From Zancudomyces culisetae (Eukaryota; Kickxellomycota; Harpellomycetes; Harpellales; Legeriomycetaceae): 36,121 bases of DNA. Positions within the stretch are counted from its first letter, which is position 1. Each line of letters begins with the position of its first letter. A model generated the notes under the pieces. That model was not told the DNA's origin. It ran no database searches and was given only the letters and a program-made list of their open reading frames with translations. Below, piece after piece: positions 10,655 through 22,673 of the stretch. The position numbers and the translations under genes are program-made. The stretch spans positions 36,917-73,037 of the forward strand of contig LSSK01000006.1 in NCBI GenBank assembly GCA_001969505.1, given 5' to 3'.

Positions 10655-12384
10655 ATTTACTAGACTGGTGAAAACGTTATTTATGTTCGCTATGGTCAGT
10701 ATAGAAGATTAATGACTTTTTTTATAAAACATATCATTTTCATGACCTCTTTATCAGTTTTATTTTTGCGTAGTATTCATTATTGTTAATAAAGGCCAAT
10801 TTGTTGTGACGTTGAGTACTTTGCAAAAATAAAAGGTTGTATATGAAAATTCCCTATGCAAGATCAACCAAAGCTCATGAAATCCACTGAAACATAAACT
10901 GCTCATGAAATTCGTAGCATCGTACCCCATTTGTTGTTATACTCCCCGCCCCCCCACCCCCGTCTCACTCCACAATTTACTTGATTTTTTTGTTTGTTAA
11001 ATAACCTGTTGTTGAGAAGATACTTTCTTAATAAATGGATTCTTCAAGTCATATTAACCACAATGTTTTTAAGTGGAACTTGTAATAGGATATATAGAAC
11101 ATTATAAAATTTTAAAGATGAATGCAATTATGATGAAATTTTAAATCAATAATAGTTCCTTTCCACTTTCTCCTCCTCCTCCTTCCATTTTTCTAAAGAT
11201 AAATAGTACTTCAAATTGTATGTCAATTTATTAAAGAAGGGGAGTTTTACTCATACCATGTAATCACAAATATACTACCTTTATTTAACTTTCAGCAAGG
11301 TGTTTTAATAAAAAAACTTGTTTTTTTCTACTGTTCTTTTTGTGTCTGCAGTCATATTTTGTAGGTCGATCAGCCTATTTTAAAGTAAACTGGTAGTCTT
11401 GATTTACATAAAATACAATTTTTCTCACTCCGAATCCAACTTTTACTTGAAAAACTCTGATTTAGTCAAATCTATGTATGCATTTTCTGTATCAATCCAC
11501 TCAGTAACCTCAATAGCCTCTACTTTAGTAAATGTGTTGGGTGTATTATTTAGTTATTTGCAGATAAAATAAACAAACTTTATTTATATAGAGGTGTTTT
11601 CGGGTTATATTATACCTAATCTCTATTATATCTCATCCAAGTACGCACAAATACATGTACCATAGCCTGTGTGAGTTGGTTTTTTGCTTGTAATTGCATT
11701 GTCTCTTTTACCAGCGGCATATATCTGAATTATCTATTTTTTTTGAATGAGGACAAACCTCTAAAGCCAAATGCAATCAAGAGAACACAAGGATGGTCAA
11801 GATTAAAATGAAACGTCAAATCCGTGTTAACGATTTATTTGCGCTCTTCATTTTCACGGATCACCATAGCCTATCACATCTTTCTGGCGGAATTTGCATT
11901 TTTTACTCTATTTTTAAATCTAATTATAGAAATTGCAAACTAATTTAAGCACCATTTGCACCGGGAAATTGCGAAAATAATCGCAGTTATTGGAGGCTTT
12001 AAGTCCGTTAAGCTGGAATATATTCATCACCAATCCAAACTATGGCTTGGGAGCTTGTATTATATCAGCATAACCTTGGATCCTTTTTGTAGATTAAACA
12101 GCTACAAAAAGACTAAACCTGCTACAAATTTATGAAGAATTCTTTTTTCACTTTTTTAAAAAATCGAGATTCATTGCAACTGTTAGATACTAGCTGCAAT
12201 ATAAATCAAAATGGAGGAAAATGATATATTTACAAAGGTAACTACGGGGTACCACAAATAAATGATTTAGTAAAAAAAAGACTATATTTCATATTTCCTT
12301 TATATACTTTGGTGTAGATAAAAATGAAGGTACTACATAAAAAGTTGGAAAATTAAATAGGGCGAGATAGAGGTGTTGATAGCA
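10655..12384. other. Intergenic region before SWF1
   Basis: No supported gene. A plus frame of about 64 codons near 11760-11960 is open but has no recognisable protein character. The sequence just before 12385 holds a short ORF start at 12211 (MEENDIFTK, followed by a GTAACT donor-like site) that could be a noncoding or alternative 5' exon of the next gene, spliced to an AG near 12360. This is optional and unproven. Confidence 0.4.
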
Positions 12385-14398
12385 ATGGCCATTGGGCTCT
12401 TTTTTACATTTGTGATAATTGTAATATTCGGAAAAAATGCGCTTTTCAGGTACACATTTACAAAATAATACTTTACTACACTGTATCTCGAGTCATATTG
12501 CTTAAAAGTCGGTATGAACAATGGTTTACTTTCTAACACAAACAATAGAGGAACCCCTCTGGAAAGTTTGCACGACTATATCAATGGTTATCGACCAAGC
12601 TACTTGTAAGTTCGATTTAGATTAGCCTAACACCAACATTTAATACGCATGCAGTGGTTATCTGACTTTATTAAGCAAATAAATTTTAGAATAAACGACC
12701 TCAAGAGTTTATTTGACGAAAAACAGTTTCTGGTTGTTGTGGAAAAGTATAAAATGAGTCCAAACTATGCGGTAACTCTTGCAACATGTTTTTTACTACT
12801 CAATATGATAATATCGCTTGGACGAGTTGTTTTATTATTGACGATCCACTAAACTTTTTTCATCAATTAATGCGATTCATACATAGAGGGGATTTGCTGC
12901 AGGATATGGAATATTTTGCTTATACTATTTTTATGGGCCATGGAACCGGGTCTCAGAGTCCAGTGAATATATCGTTTTGGCTTACAAGTAAGTACATCAA
13001 AATCTCCAAGCGTAGAGATCACACCATCAGTTATAGCGCTGTATCTATATATAATGTTGAAATAGCTGAATAATATATATTTGTTGTTGTTATGTAGGAC
13101 TGTGCTTGAGTATATTGGACTACGAGATTTTCTTGGGTATGTAACTATATTTATTGTGTAAATATTCATCTAAACCGTTGTGCAAAATTTTTTTTAGATT
13201 GATAGGAAAAGAAAAGTTGGTTGGGGCACTTGTAAAGTAAGTAAATAATGGGCTTTTACTATGAATTTTAGCTTTTGGATTAATGCTAAGTATATGTGAT
13301 CATATTAGATATGGGTCAATTGTTTTGATAGCGGTAAACATCATTACTTTTGCAATGTCTGCAAAGATGGATCCAGGATATGTGACTAAAGAAAACGTTC
13401 AGGAAAAGTGCAGTATGTTTACTTATGACGGAATTTACTATCACAAAAACATTTGCAAAAGTTGTAAATTACTAAGGTAAGTAATCATATGAGTATATTT
13501 TGTAGTTAATGGAGTTTTCGAGAGTTGCGTAAACGCGTAACCTGCTGTTAACAGTAGCTAGCGACCCAGATCTGCAGTCATTATGTGATTATTATTTTTT
13601 GATTATCGTCATGTTTATCATCAACTAGGCCGCCCCGATCCAAACACTGCAATTCCTGTAAAAGGTGTGTATCATTGTATGATCACCACTGTATTTTGAC
13701 AAATTCGTGTGTTTCATACAAAAATTACAAAATATTTATTGCTTTTTTGGGTTCCTTTCTTACCCTATGTACTCTTGGAACTATGGTACTGTCGTGTTTG
13801 CTTTACAATGACTACAAGAACCGCGGAGTTTACCTAAAAAAAGTGTATGACAAGAGCTCGGGTACATACAGGCATCTATCTCATATGGAGCTTTACTTTG
13901 TAAGTAAATTTTGATTCTTTTTTTCAGGTGGCGGCTATCAATACTTAGTATTTTAGTAAATGTTATTGGACATCTAAATGGTAGGCATTGCTAAGGATTG
14001 ATAAATTCATCTGTGTAACAATTCAGCTGCTTTTGTTTGCTATTCCGTCAGTTTTCTTTTATATCGCATATCAGATATACCTGGTGGGCATTTGTATGAC
14101 TGCAAACGAAGTATACAAGCATCGGGTTCTGGACCGTCTACTTAAACAGAATCGGTTATGGATAAGTAAAAGGTTGTTGTCGAATCCGTTTCTTGAGGAC
14201 AATAAAGAATTTCCTTTTTTTCTTGACCAAAATGATGGCGAAAAGGATGAAAATCACTATTATGGAGAGAATAAAAATGTTCTGAAAGCAACTGCTGGGC
14301 AAAGTGTGGATACCAGTTTGTGGGTAAAAGCTGAAAAAGGTTATATCCGGTATATTTACGGGGGTAGCTACTACGACTGCCTCAAACTTTTGCTATAG
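12385..14398 (+). CDS. SWF1: Swf1-like DHHC palmitoyltransferase, nine exons
   Basis: An integral membrane protein S-acyltransferase. In yeast, Swf1 palmitoylates SNAREs and other proteins next to membrane helices at the ER. Proposed exons: 12385-12449, 12549-12605, 12690-12771, 12887-12987, 13098-13136, 13198-13236, 13309-13476, 13629-13899, 13985-14398. These stay in phase and give 411 residues. Introns are 61-152 nt; five donors are GTAAGT, the others GTATGT, GTAACT and GTACAC, and CTAAC-like branch sites precede several acceptors. Visible features: N-terminal membrane helix, FRGTPLESLH (matching the Swf1 FRxTPIxxLH pattern), MDPGYV, the Cys-rich domain CKSCKLLRPPRSKHCNSCKRC with DHHC at 202-205 and C211, two further helices, and TANE at 313-316 in place of the usual TTxE. 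The DHHC core is certain. The borders of exons 2-4 and the start are the least sure. Confidence 0.82.
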
Positions 14399-16104
14399 CC
14401 CAGAGCATATTACTCAAACTAATGTTTACCTGCTAGTTACATTTAACAACTAGAAAAAAATATCTCGGAATAGGAACTGGTAAATAGAAATATTTTTGTA
14501 TTCACATGGTTCTGATAGAAATGTGAAGGCAAAAAGGGGTGTTTTTTTTTGATAATGTTAATGGTGGTGAGGGCTGTTAAAATATATTATATCGAACTTT
14601 ATTATTCTAGATTTTCAGTTGTTAAGGGCAATACATTTGATTGTATGTTAAAAATACAAAAAGATACCATTTGAAAACGCCATGTAAATATATTCGTACT
14701 TGCCTGCCCTGCTTTTATCGCCCCTTCCACGTTCATTTCCTAAACGCGATGAACTACAAAACCTGATAATAGAAGACTTTCTCTAAGTATTCGTCACAAG
14801 TCAAACTGATCCTGTCTAGTTATTTAACTACTCTACCGCAGCTACAAGTGGTGTACGCAATAATAAGTGTCCACTTTGCTTTGCAAGTTTCCATATATTA
14901 CAAGTTTATTATAGATACATCATTTATGTTATAGCTAGAAATACTCTGGAAAGAGAATGTTGAATTGGGAATTAAGGTAATGACTTAACGATACCATAAC
15001 CAGGAAAGTCATGCTAAAGTTGGAAACATTGTATGTTGTCTTGGATAAGACTTTGATAAAGGTCTAATGTTGATAATTCTTGCAACCAATCTCAGTTCTT
15101 GCAAGTCGACTCTCGTGACGATGGTGCTTCGTTTAATCAACATGTATTTACTCTTTTTGATGGGAGCTGACACCAGATGACAAGTCACTCTGAGCTTCTA
15201 ATACACCATTAGATCTGTAGTAGCCGTTTCTGTTCATAAATGTAATAAAGGAGTAAGTAGTGATTGAGACGCTAGCAGTGAACTAGTACTGTGCTAGTTG
15301 GTGGTTATAGTTATGGCCCCTTTTGTAAAATAAACAATAGTGAATATTGTATCATTGAAAAGTGATAACAGAGTATCAGGTTGATATATCTACATTTCAA
15401 CACAATATTACTATCCTCAAGTGGTTAAAATTATTTTCCAATATACACGCCATAGTGCATCTAAAATAACAACTACATTTATAAATATATCATTTGATAA
15501 TGTTATACAAGACTGATTTACTTTCGGTATAGCTAAAGGTACAAGCTTCAACTGAATTTGCATTTCTCAACAAAAATAAACCTATCTAGGAATTTTTCAT
15601 TGAGTTAATGTTAAACATAGACATTTGAGACTGTAATAGACTAGTATTGGCATATATACATAAGAATTCAGCATTAGGTTACATGTTTTTTCCAACATCA
15701 AATTGAAATTGTCTTTTTTAAAAATTATCTCTATTATTGCGAATTGTATATGGATTTAAATCAATCAATATAGCTTTTTATTAGCGATAGTTGATGCGAA
15801 TATTAATGTTACTGGGTTAATCTAGCTTTTCCTACCAGTTTTGTTTACATACTAGTCAACACAATTGTTCAATTAATTAGCAATAAATCTGTGATCATGA
15901 AAATCACATATACGAAATTATTAGTAGAAATCAAATATAGTACTGCTAACTCTGTCAAAATGAAGCTACTTTCATCGTATTTATTCAATATTCTGTCAAA
16001 TAAAAGACTGGTAACTTTGGTAGGGATTCCTTTTTTTGCAAAGCGAACTGTGGACAAGCGATCATACTTGCTTTGGGTTTAGTCAACTTAATATAATCTA
16101 CATT
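14399..16104. other. Intergenic region, no supported gene
   Basis: AT-rich sequence with no recognisable coding family. A minus frame ending near 15162 (MNRNGYYRSNG...) and overlapping 62-63-codon frames on both strands at 15869-16082 are open, but have no homology signal and no convincing splice or promoter context. Confidence 0.5.
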
Positions 16105-17840
16105 TTACTGTGTCAAAATGGGAATATATGCTACAGGTGTGCTGTGTGGAGTTAGTTTTGTTGAAGACAATCTTTGTGTGCTAATACTATCCAATGTCCC
16201 TGAAGCGCCTAGATTAAGTGGTGTCAATTTTTTCATGATTAATCCAAAGTATATCAATATTAAATTATAAGAAAATTAGTAATATGTATAAAAATATGTA
16301 GATACATACCTTCTCTTACGAAAAACCGCTTTCTTGTGGTCGTAATTTCAATATTATGATCTAATACAGTGCTAAAGTTAACGAATTTCAGTCTTGTTGG
16401 AGCAACAGTCGAAGTAATGGTAACTGTAGAGGTAGATGTAATAGTAGTGGTATTGGTTCTCGTTGTTGTAAATGTACTTGTACTAGTAACAGTGCTGGTT
16501 TGTATTGAAGCGGTGGTAACAGTGCTTGTGCTGGTAACTGTACTAACACTGGTAACTGTACTGGTTTGTGTTGGAGCAGTGCTGGTAACTGTACTAACAC
16601 TGGTTACGGTACTGGTTTGTGTTGAAGCAGTGGTAACTGTACTAACACTGGTTACGGTACTGGTTTGTGTTGAAGCGGTGGTCACTGTACTAACACTGGT
16701 AACAGTACTAACACTGGTTACGGTACTGGTTTGTGTTGAAGCGGTGGTAACTGTACTAACACTGGTTACGGTACTGGTTTGTGTTACTGTATTGGTCTGT
16801 GTTGAGGTGATAGTGGTTATACTTGAACTTGTACCGGTTCTAGTCTCAGTTTCAGTCGTTGTAACAGTTCCAGATCTGGATCCAGTTTCTGTTATAGTTT
16901 TAGTCTCAGTCTCAGTCACTGTAGCAGTAGCAGAACCAGAGCCAGATATAGTTTCTGTTATAGTTTTAGTCTCAATTTTAGTATCTGTCCTTGTGGATAT
17001 TACAGTAGAATTTTGTATGCTAGTTACAATTATTGTAGAAATAATGGTTTTAGTTTCATATTTTTTGTACGAGGTACCATTGCTCATATGTTCAGTGTTT
17101 GTATTGTACAATGATTTCAATCTATAAGAACTTGTTCTCTTATAAAGCCTATCCATTATTCTATTTAATATATTACTCTCAGTATTTTTTCTTTTGTTGT
17201 TTGAGCTATCAATTGTTTTCATTCTGTGAGCTGAGTTTTTTATTTTGGGTTTACATGAGCCATAACCGCATCTCTTACCAGTTAGTGTACATATACACAC
17301 TGAACAATCCTCAGTAGGATAAAAATTACGATTTCCAAACGTATTTACGCACTTTCTGTGTACACTTATGTTTTCTGTTGTCAACTTTAATTTCAATGTA
17401 TCAATATCTAGCAGACCGTTTTCTTCTTGATTGATAATATCCAGTAATTCAAAAGGATCATCAACGCTTTGTGTAGTGCATTTTAAACCATCAAGGGTGC
17501 ATAAACAATGTGATGATCCATCCGCTGCCGCGGACACGTCATATCCATTCTTAGAAACACAACTATTGTAGGTTTCCCATTTTTTTGCCTCATTGTATCT
17601 GAGTGCGGAATCATCAGCTATATCCGACAGAGCACATAGTGCAAACCTGTTGCATTCAAATCTCTCATCTTTGCATTTGCATATCGAACATCCTCTATCC
17701 AGATAGAACAATCTATTTCCGTATACTTCTGTGCAATTTGCCATGGACCGTGTATCTCCGTTAGACATAAGGTTTGAGTTGGCTCCAAAGAGGGATGTGA
17801 GTATACATATTATTGTGAATAACGCTTTTAGTGAGATCAT
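16105..17840 (-). CDS. Secreted Cys-module protein with Thr/Ser repeat tail, two exons
   Basis: Exon 1 is 17840-16310 and exon 2 is 16208-16105, joined over a 101-nt intron with a GTATGT donor at 16309 and a CTAG acceptor ending at 16209. Splicing gives 544 residues; reading through would add only a short tail before a stop. The first 20 or so residues form a signal peptide (MISLKALFTIICILTSLFGA). Three Cys modules follow: C36-x14-C-x2-C-x-C-x6-C-x5-C, a shorter one starting at C94, and C164-x14-C-x2-C-x-C-x6-C-x4-C. The CxxCxC core resembles von Willebrand factor type C modules, but I cannot assign the family. From about residue 265 the protein is Thr/Ser-rich with STVTSVSTVTT-type repeats, typical of O-mannosylated wall or secreted proteins. 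The new C-terminus (GASGTLDSIS...ILTQ) has no GPI-type hydrophobic tail. Function unknown; probably extracellular. Confidence 0.75.
16540..16800. repeat. 48-bp tandem repeat in the secreted protein gene
   Basis: A 48-bp unit (beginning GTGTTGAAGCAGTGGTAACT on the plus strand and ending ACTGGTTT) is repeated about four times, with one copy expanded by 18 bp. It encodes 16-residue Thr/Ser/Val repeats on the minus strand. More degenerate TGGTAAC/TACTAAC units continue on both sides. All unit lengths are multiples of three, so copy-number change keeps the frame. Confidence 0.85.
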
Positions 17841-20800
17841 TTTGTATTGAGTAGAAGAATTATTATAGGAAATCTTTTACATTACTGCAATAAGCATCAT
17901 TAGAGTGGTGAGAAAGCTAAGTATAAATAAACTTTACATGAGCTATTTCATTTAATGTAACACTGTTATAATAGGTACACCAAATTCTTGTACATATTAG
18001 ATCTGTTAAAATCTAAACAAAATAATAATATTATTTAGACTATTAACCAAGAATGGCATTAAAGTATTCTGTAGCAAAAGCATTATTTATTCATATGACA
18101 GAAAAATATTAAGTGAGGCTATAATAATGAGTAAAAAATAGACTCGGAATCATTAACTTTAACAGCCACTGTAAAGATTTCAGCAGCGGAATAGCAACTT
18201 GATTATGGTTGATTATTACCGACAGAAAGAACAGTAATATTCTCTTAGACTAATATAATATACAGAAGGGTACGTGATTATATATTATGAAAAATTAAGC
18301 ACGCACACAAATTAAAAAGAACAAAGTATCTTTAAATTCAAGAATGCGGAAGAGTAATTAATTGTCTGTTGATAAATAAAATTGAAAATATTGTTCTCAA
18401 ACCGATTTCGGTTATCATTTAGAATAGTTACCATTGCAAAAATATTTGTGGCGATTTGGATTACGGAAAAATAATGGATGTAAAAAATAGTTAAAGCTAT
18501 AGTCAGTAAACGCTGCACAAAGGAAAAGTAGTAACTTTGTACACTATTTTAAGTAAAAGGTACAAATATGCCCAAATGTCAATTAAATTATTGCCTGTGG
18601 CATTTTAAACAAATGTTATTCATTTTTGTTAGCTTTTCTGAAAATAAAACCTATTGTTTCAATATAAATAGTTAACCTGGGAAACCGAGGCACAAGATGT
18701 GGTTATAAGTAATGTTTAAGTATACACTTAATTCAGTGAAAGTGTATTAGTGGTACACAAAAACATGTGACTTTGATTAAAAAATAAAAATATACTAACG
18801 CCCATACCCCTCTTTAGATAGTTTTTTTGTATTGTAAACTTTGATTTTTATTTTTGTATAGGATCTCTGTTCGATAAAGGAGGCGTTTTCAAGGTATTTT
18901 ACAAAATGTAAAGAAGTAGCCACTATAGTGTGAAGAAATACGGGTTAAAAAGTTGGAATAGGTCGATAAAAAATAATGTGTAGTGGATGAAAATGTACAT
19001 AATGGTACAGACCAATGTGTGATTTTGGCTAAACACTGGATTTTCTGTCATATATTCTAGGCTAGTATAGCTTCTGTGCATACATTATACTGTACCACTT
19101 TGGGGGGTTTAAAATTTTAAATAGTACTGTTGTTATACCCAATAATCGATTTTCCGGCTGGAAAAAGGTTAAAACAACAGAATTAGTTCAATGGTTTTTA
19201 AGTAAAAATTCTAATTGTATGAGCGATTCGTGAAAGCAGAAATCGATTATTAGTATTAAAAAAGATACAGCGATCAGGTTTGGGAAAATAGTGAAGAATA
19301 TGTTCTAGATATTGAATTTTTCATAATCAAAGGGATGTGTATAATGGTTTGATGCTGTGATACAATTAAAAGTGAAAAGTGGACAAAAAAAAATTGTATA
19401 GCAAAAAAGATAGGATAATAAATAATAGGAACAGCTAACGGGAACGTTATCTTTACCTTTGTGAATTAAAAATTTGACATGGAAATCCCATATAACACTA
19501 TATTGATTATACAAAGGCAAAAAAAAAGAAATAGTATCTCTTTCCCTAACCTCACAAACAGAAATATTATATTCAATTTAAAATTTTCAATTAGTAATAA
19601 AGTTACGAGATTCAATTGCAGCTATTAAAATAAAGTCATAGAAATTAATGATTTAGTTGGAAGTTCTAAAAAGGAAATTATCTTTACCCATTTGATGCAA
19701 AAAAATAAGAGTAGTTGTATTATTGGGTTGTGAGTTGTGAGTTGCTGTACCATTAAAATAAGCACTAGATTTTTATATAATCTTACAAGAGTTTATTTAT
19801 TAGCTAGATGTATTAATCTCGATTCTACCTACTATGTATGTCCTAGATGACGTTCTTGCAATAAGCTGTGAATCTCTGATATACTTTTAGTGTAATGCGT
19901 CAAGATATATTTTATCTCAATATGATCCAGTTTTTTCTGGAACTACAATCTCTTCATAGGTTTATTTAGGGTAATAAAGAAGCTAAAATAATCGCTCCAT
20001 ATTTACATATCTAAAGCTATTGCGATGTCCTAATTTAATCACCTTAGTCTATAGTTTTACAGAGTAAGCCGAACCTATGTTCAGTAGCTTCTATCTTTCT
20101 CTATTTCTTGCATTTATTTTAAATTTGGTAAAAATTTAAAAGTAACCACTCAAAAGGGATATGTAGTATTTAATCAATTATTATCAAAAAATATACCGAA
20201 AAACTTTATTTCACCTTTTGTTAGACACTGTTGAAAAATAAAGCAAATGCTGACCTGATTGTAAAAAGTAATGAAATTATTGTTTAACCCAAAGCGCAAT
20301 TAGGGGAAACATAATCTCATAATTAAATCAATATTGAATAGTAGCTTCATTGTTGAAAATATCAATCATAGATTTTTAATACCGAACATGTTAAACTTGA
20401 CATTAAAGTTTTGAAGTAATTATAATTACTGATACATTTTTGATCATGTAAGGCGTGGTTAGAATTATCCATCTTGTGAAAATGGCTACTTGGAGTGCTG
20501 GAGCTCTAGTTAAAAAAAACCTAAGCCTTATGATAAACAGATATTGTAGAATATCAAAAATCTTTGCAAAAATTCAAACAATTGCACCAGTAAAGTCTAT
20601 ATATTGAATATACTATTGTCATCGTATAGTACTAATACTCGAAGAAATTTTTTTGCGCTAGCTGCTTCAATTCTATGTGTTAATAAGCAATAATAAAATA
20701 ATTCACTACTATCCTCATCGCCTTTGCTTATAATTTTAACTATAAGCACTTTTTGAAGTACACAAATTCCATTTTGGCAGTAAATTATGAGTCTGACATT

Positions 20801-21100
20801 TTACATATTTTTTTGCTATTAAACAAATAAAAAGAGTATTTGTTTTGAGTAGATGGATAGACTCTTACACAAAACATAGGTAACAATCGAGTATTTTTAT
20901 GTCAAAGAGTTTACTTGTTAATGTGATTAATGGTTAATATGTGAAAATTTTATGTCTAAATTTACGAATAATAACCAATGTAGTCGCATCTACTTCAAAA
21001 TTAAAAATATAAAAATATGAAGGGTCAAGAAACTGTAAAAGTATAGCCTAATATATATATATGTAATCAAAATCACTTTCTGACCTCTAAATGCGACAAA
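17841..21100. other. Intergenic region, no supported gene
   Basis: About 3.3 kb of AT-rich sequence upstream of the divergent secreted-protein gene. Frames of 68-71 codons (18312-18518 and 19305-19520, minus) are short and lack any recognisable protein character. No tRNA, repeat array or LTR could be seen. Confidence 0.5.
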
Positions 21101-21125
21101 GCATTTACCTATAGAATTAGCCTAG

Positions 21126-21326
21126 ATGCAGAATACAAGGACACTGTTGCTGTTATTCATACCTTTGATTGTGGCCAATGCAATCCGATTTGTCTAGTAG
21201 TGCTTGTTTGCTTTGGCGTAGTACGCATCTCGAAAGTTTTAAAGCGGCTTTCACAAAGTGTCTCGAGTTTCAGCCTATTTTTTCAGTTACTAGGTTGCAG
21301 CTCATTAAAATTGAATTACTGACACC
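21126..21326 (+). pseudogene. Signal-peptide-like relic of a secreted protein gene
   Basis: An ATG at 21126 starts MQNTRTLLLLFIPLIVANAI, a textbook signal peptide with an ANA cleavage-like site, but a TAG follows after 23 codons. The two other plus frames stay open for the next 100-plus bases, and local GC is visibly higher than the surroundings. This fits a decayed secreted-protein gene with an early frameshift, or a first exon whose continuation I cannot place (no clear GTAAGT/GTATGT donor is present). The neighbouring genes at 16105-17840 and 22266-22673 also encode signal-peptide proteins. Confidence 0.3.
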
Positions 21327-22192
21327 GTTATTACTCAATCTTTGATCACATCGATTCTGTGCATTCTGTATGCTCTAAGTAACATTTGAAGTAATTACTG
21401 GTATCCTGAGAGTTTCTGCCTCGATCATTTTTTGATTTTTGACTTTTCCTTATTTCTATTCTAGCTTGGATTTTTAGGTATAAAGAGAATGTTATGTAGG
21501 TTCATATTTATATCAATAAATAGTGGTAATTTATGTTCTTATAACAAAAAGAATATGGCTGTTTTACAAAACATGGTATTAATAATATTCATTACCTATC
21601 ATTGGCACTAAGACCTTGTATCATATTGTCAATTTTGAGATAGCAACATACCTGTTACTTTCTACATGCAATCTTTTTTTGCGATTCAAGGTAAGTAGCA
21701 TTTTTTAGCATTATATATTTTATTCATTCATATATTGAAGTGATAGAGAAATGATTATTGTAGATAAAACTAGTAAGAAGCTTTAATTGAAACAGTACTA
21801 CGCTAATAAATTCTCCAATATTGATCTCCATTAAATGCTAACTAACTACATGTCATACGTGATTCGTGACCATTTTTTTTAAAAAAGATTGTTCTCAAAA
21901 CCTACCAGGTTAGTATATCATAAAGTGATATAAATATATTAGAGTTGATAATGTAATTATATGATATTCGTATAGCGACTTACATACTTAGTTATGCATC
22001 ATATGCACTACTACCTTTTTTAACTAGTAATATCTCAGCATTCGCCAAAAGACGCATCAATGTTTTAAAATGCAGTAGATAATACTTTTTATTGACTAAA
22101 TTAACAAAATAGCTTTTAACTTTACTTTTACAACACTCGTCTCTACACATTATACTTTGATTTATACTCTAAACTTGTTCAAAACAAAAAAG

Positions 22193-22200
22193 TATATAAA
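22193..22200 (+). promoter_or_regulatory. TATA box of the small secreted protein gene
   Basis: TATATAAA stands 66 bp before the ATG at 22266, with an A/T-rich leader free of other ATGs between them. Its position suits a fungal RNA polymerase II promoter. Confidence 0.6.
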
Positions 22201-22265
22201 TCCAGCTGGTTTCGACAATATTTTAAAAATTAAGAAGAATAACAATTGAATTATTAACTAACAAA

Positions 22266-22673
22266 ATGAAAACTATTATAATCGGAACTGCAGCTTTGGG
22301 ACTAACCTTTGCAAACAGCATGGGTGACTTGTCTTTACACCAACACAACAGAAACTCAATCAGACAAAATAGACTTTATTCTAGCCAAAAACACAGCGCT
22401 AGGATGAAGGTTGAAGTGTTTCAAAAGCAATGTCTTCGCAATTCAGCCAAAACAATAAATATAAGACCAAACAGATGTGTCTCATTACCAAGTGCCCAAT
22501 CACTGCAGCTTGATAGCGGACAACCAGGACGCGGGTGGGTTGTACTGTGCCACAGTAATGACTGCAGTGGAAAGTGTGTAACTGAACGTAGAAAAACCTG
22601 GCTTTACCCACAAAACATGAATGCTGACAAGGTTGGAGGCCCCGCCAGCTCTATGATTTGGTTCCTAGCATAG
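22266..22673 (+). CDS. Small secreted Cys-containing protein, unknown family
   Basis: A 135-residue protein starting MKTIIIGTAALGLTFANS, a clear signal peptide with likely cleavage near residues 17-18. The mature part is basic and carries five Cys (C56, C71, C95, C100, C104), with the last three clustered in VVLCHSNDCSGKC. Length, signal peptide and Cys spacing fit the many small secreted proteins of fungi. An odd Cys count leaves one unpaired. It ends in a tryptophan-containing hydrophobic stretch (SSMIWFLA) that is too short to be a membrane anchor. The start is supported by the TATA box and A-rich leader, and the ORF ends in TAG at 22671. I do not recognise a named family and give no function beyond probable secretion. 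Confidence 0.7.
   Translation: MKTIIIGTAALGLTFANSMGDLSLHQHNRNSIRQNRLYSSQKHSARMKVEVFQKQCLRNSAKTINIRPNRCVSLPSAQSLQLDSGQPGRGWVVLCHSNDCSGKCVTERRKTWLYPQNMNADKVGGPASSMIWFLA

Noticed and set aside
13900-13927. A 28-nt intron (GTAAGT...TTTTTTTCAG) in the SWF1 gene
   Set aside because: It is too short, and the following frame meets a stop. Extending the intron to the TAG at 13984 keeps phase 0 and joins directly to a conserved Swf1 segment.
15869-16082. 63-codon plus and 62-codon minus ORFs just before the secreted protein gene
   Set aside because: They overlap on opposite strands, are of chance length for this base composition, and show no homology or signals.
16369-17127. A 252-codon plus-strand ORF of Val/Leu/Thr repeats
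   Set aside because: It is the antisense of the Thr/Ser repeat array of the secreted protein. Its periodicity comes from the 48-bp repeat and it lacks any non-repetitive protein character.
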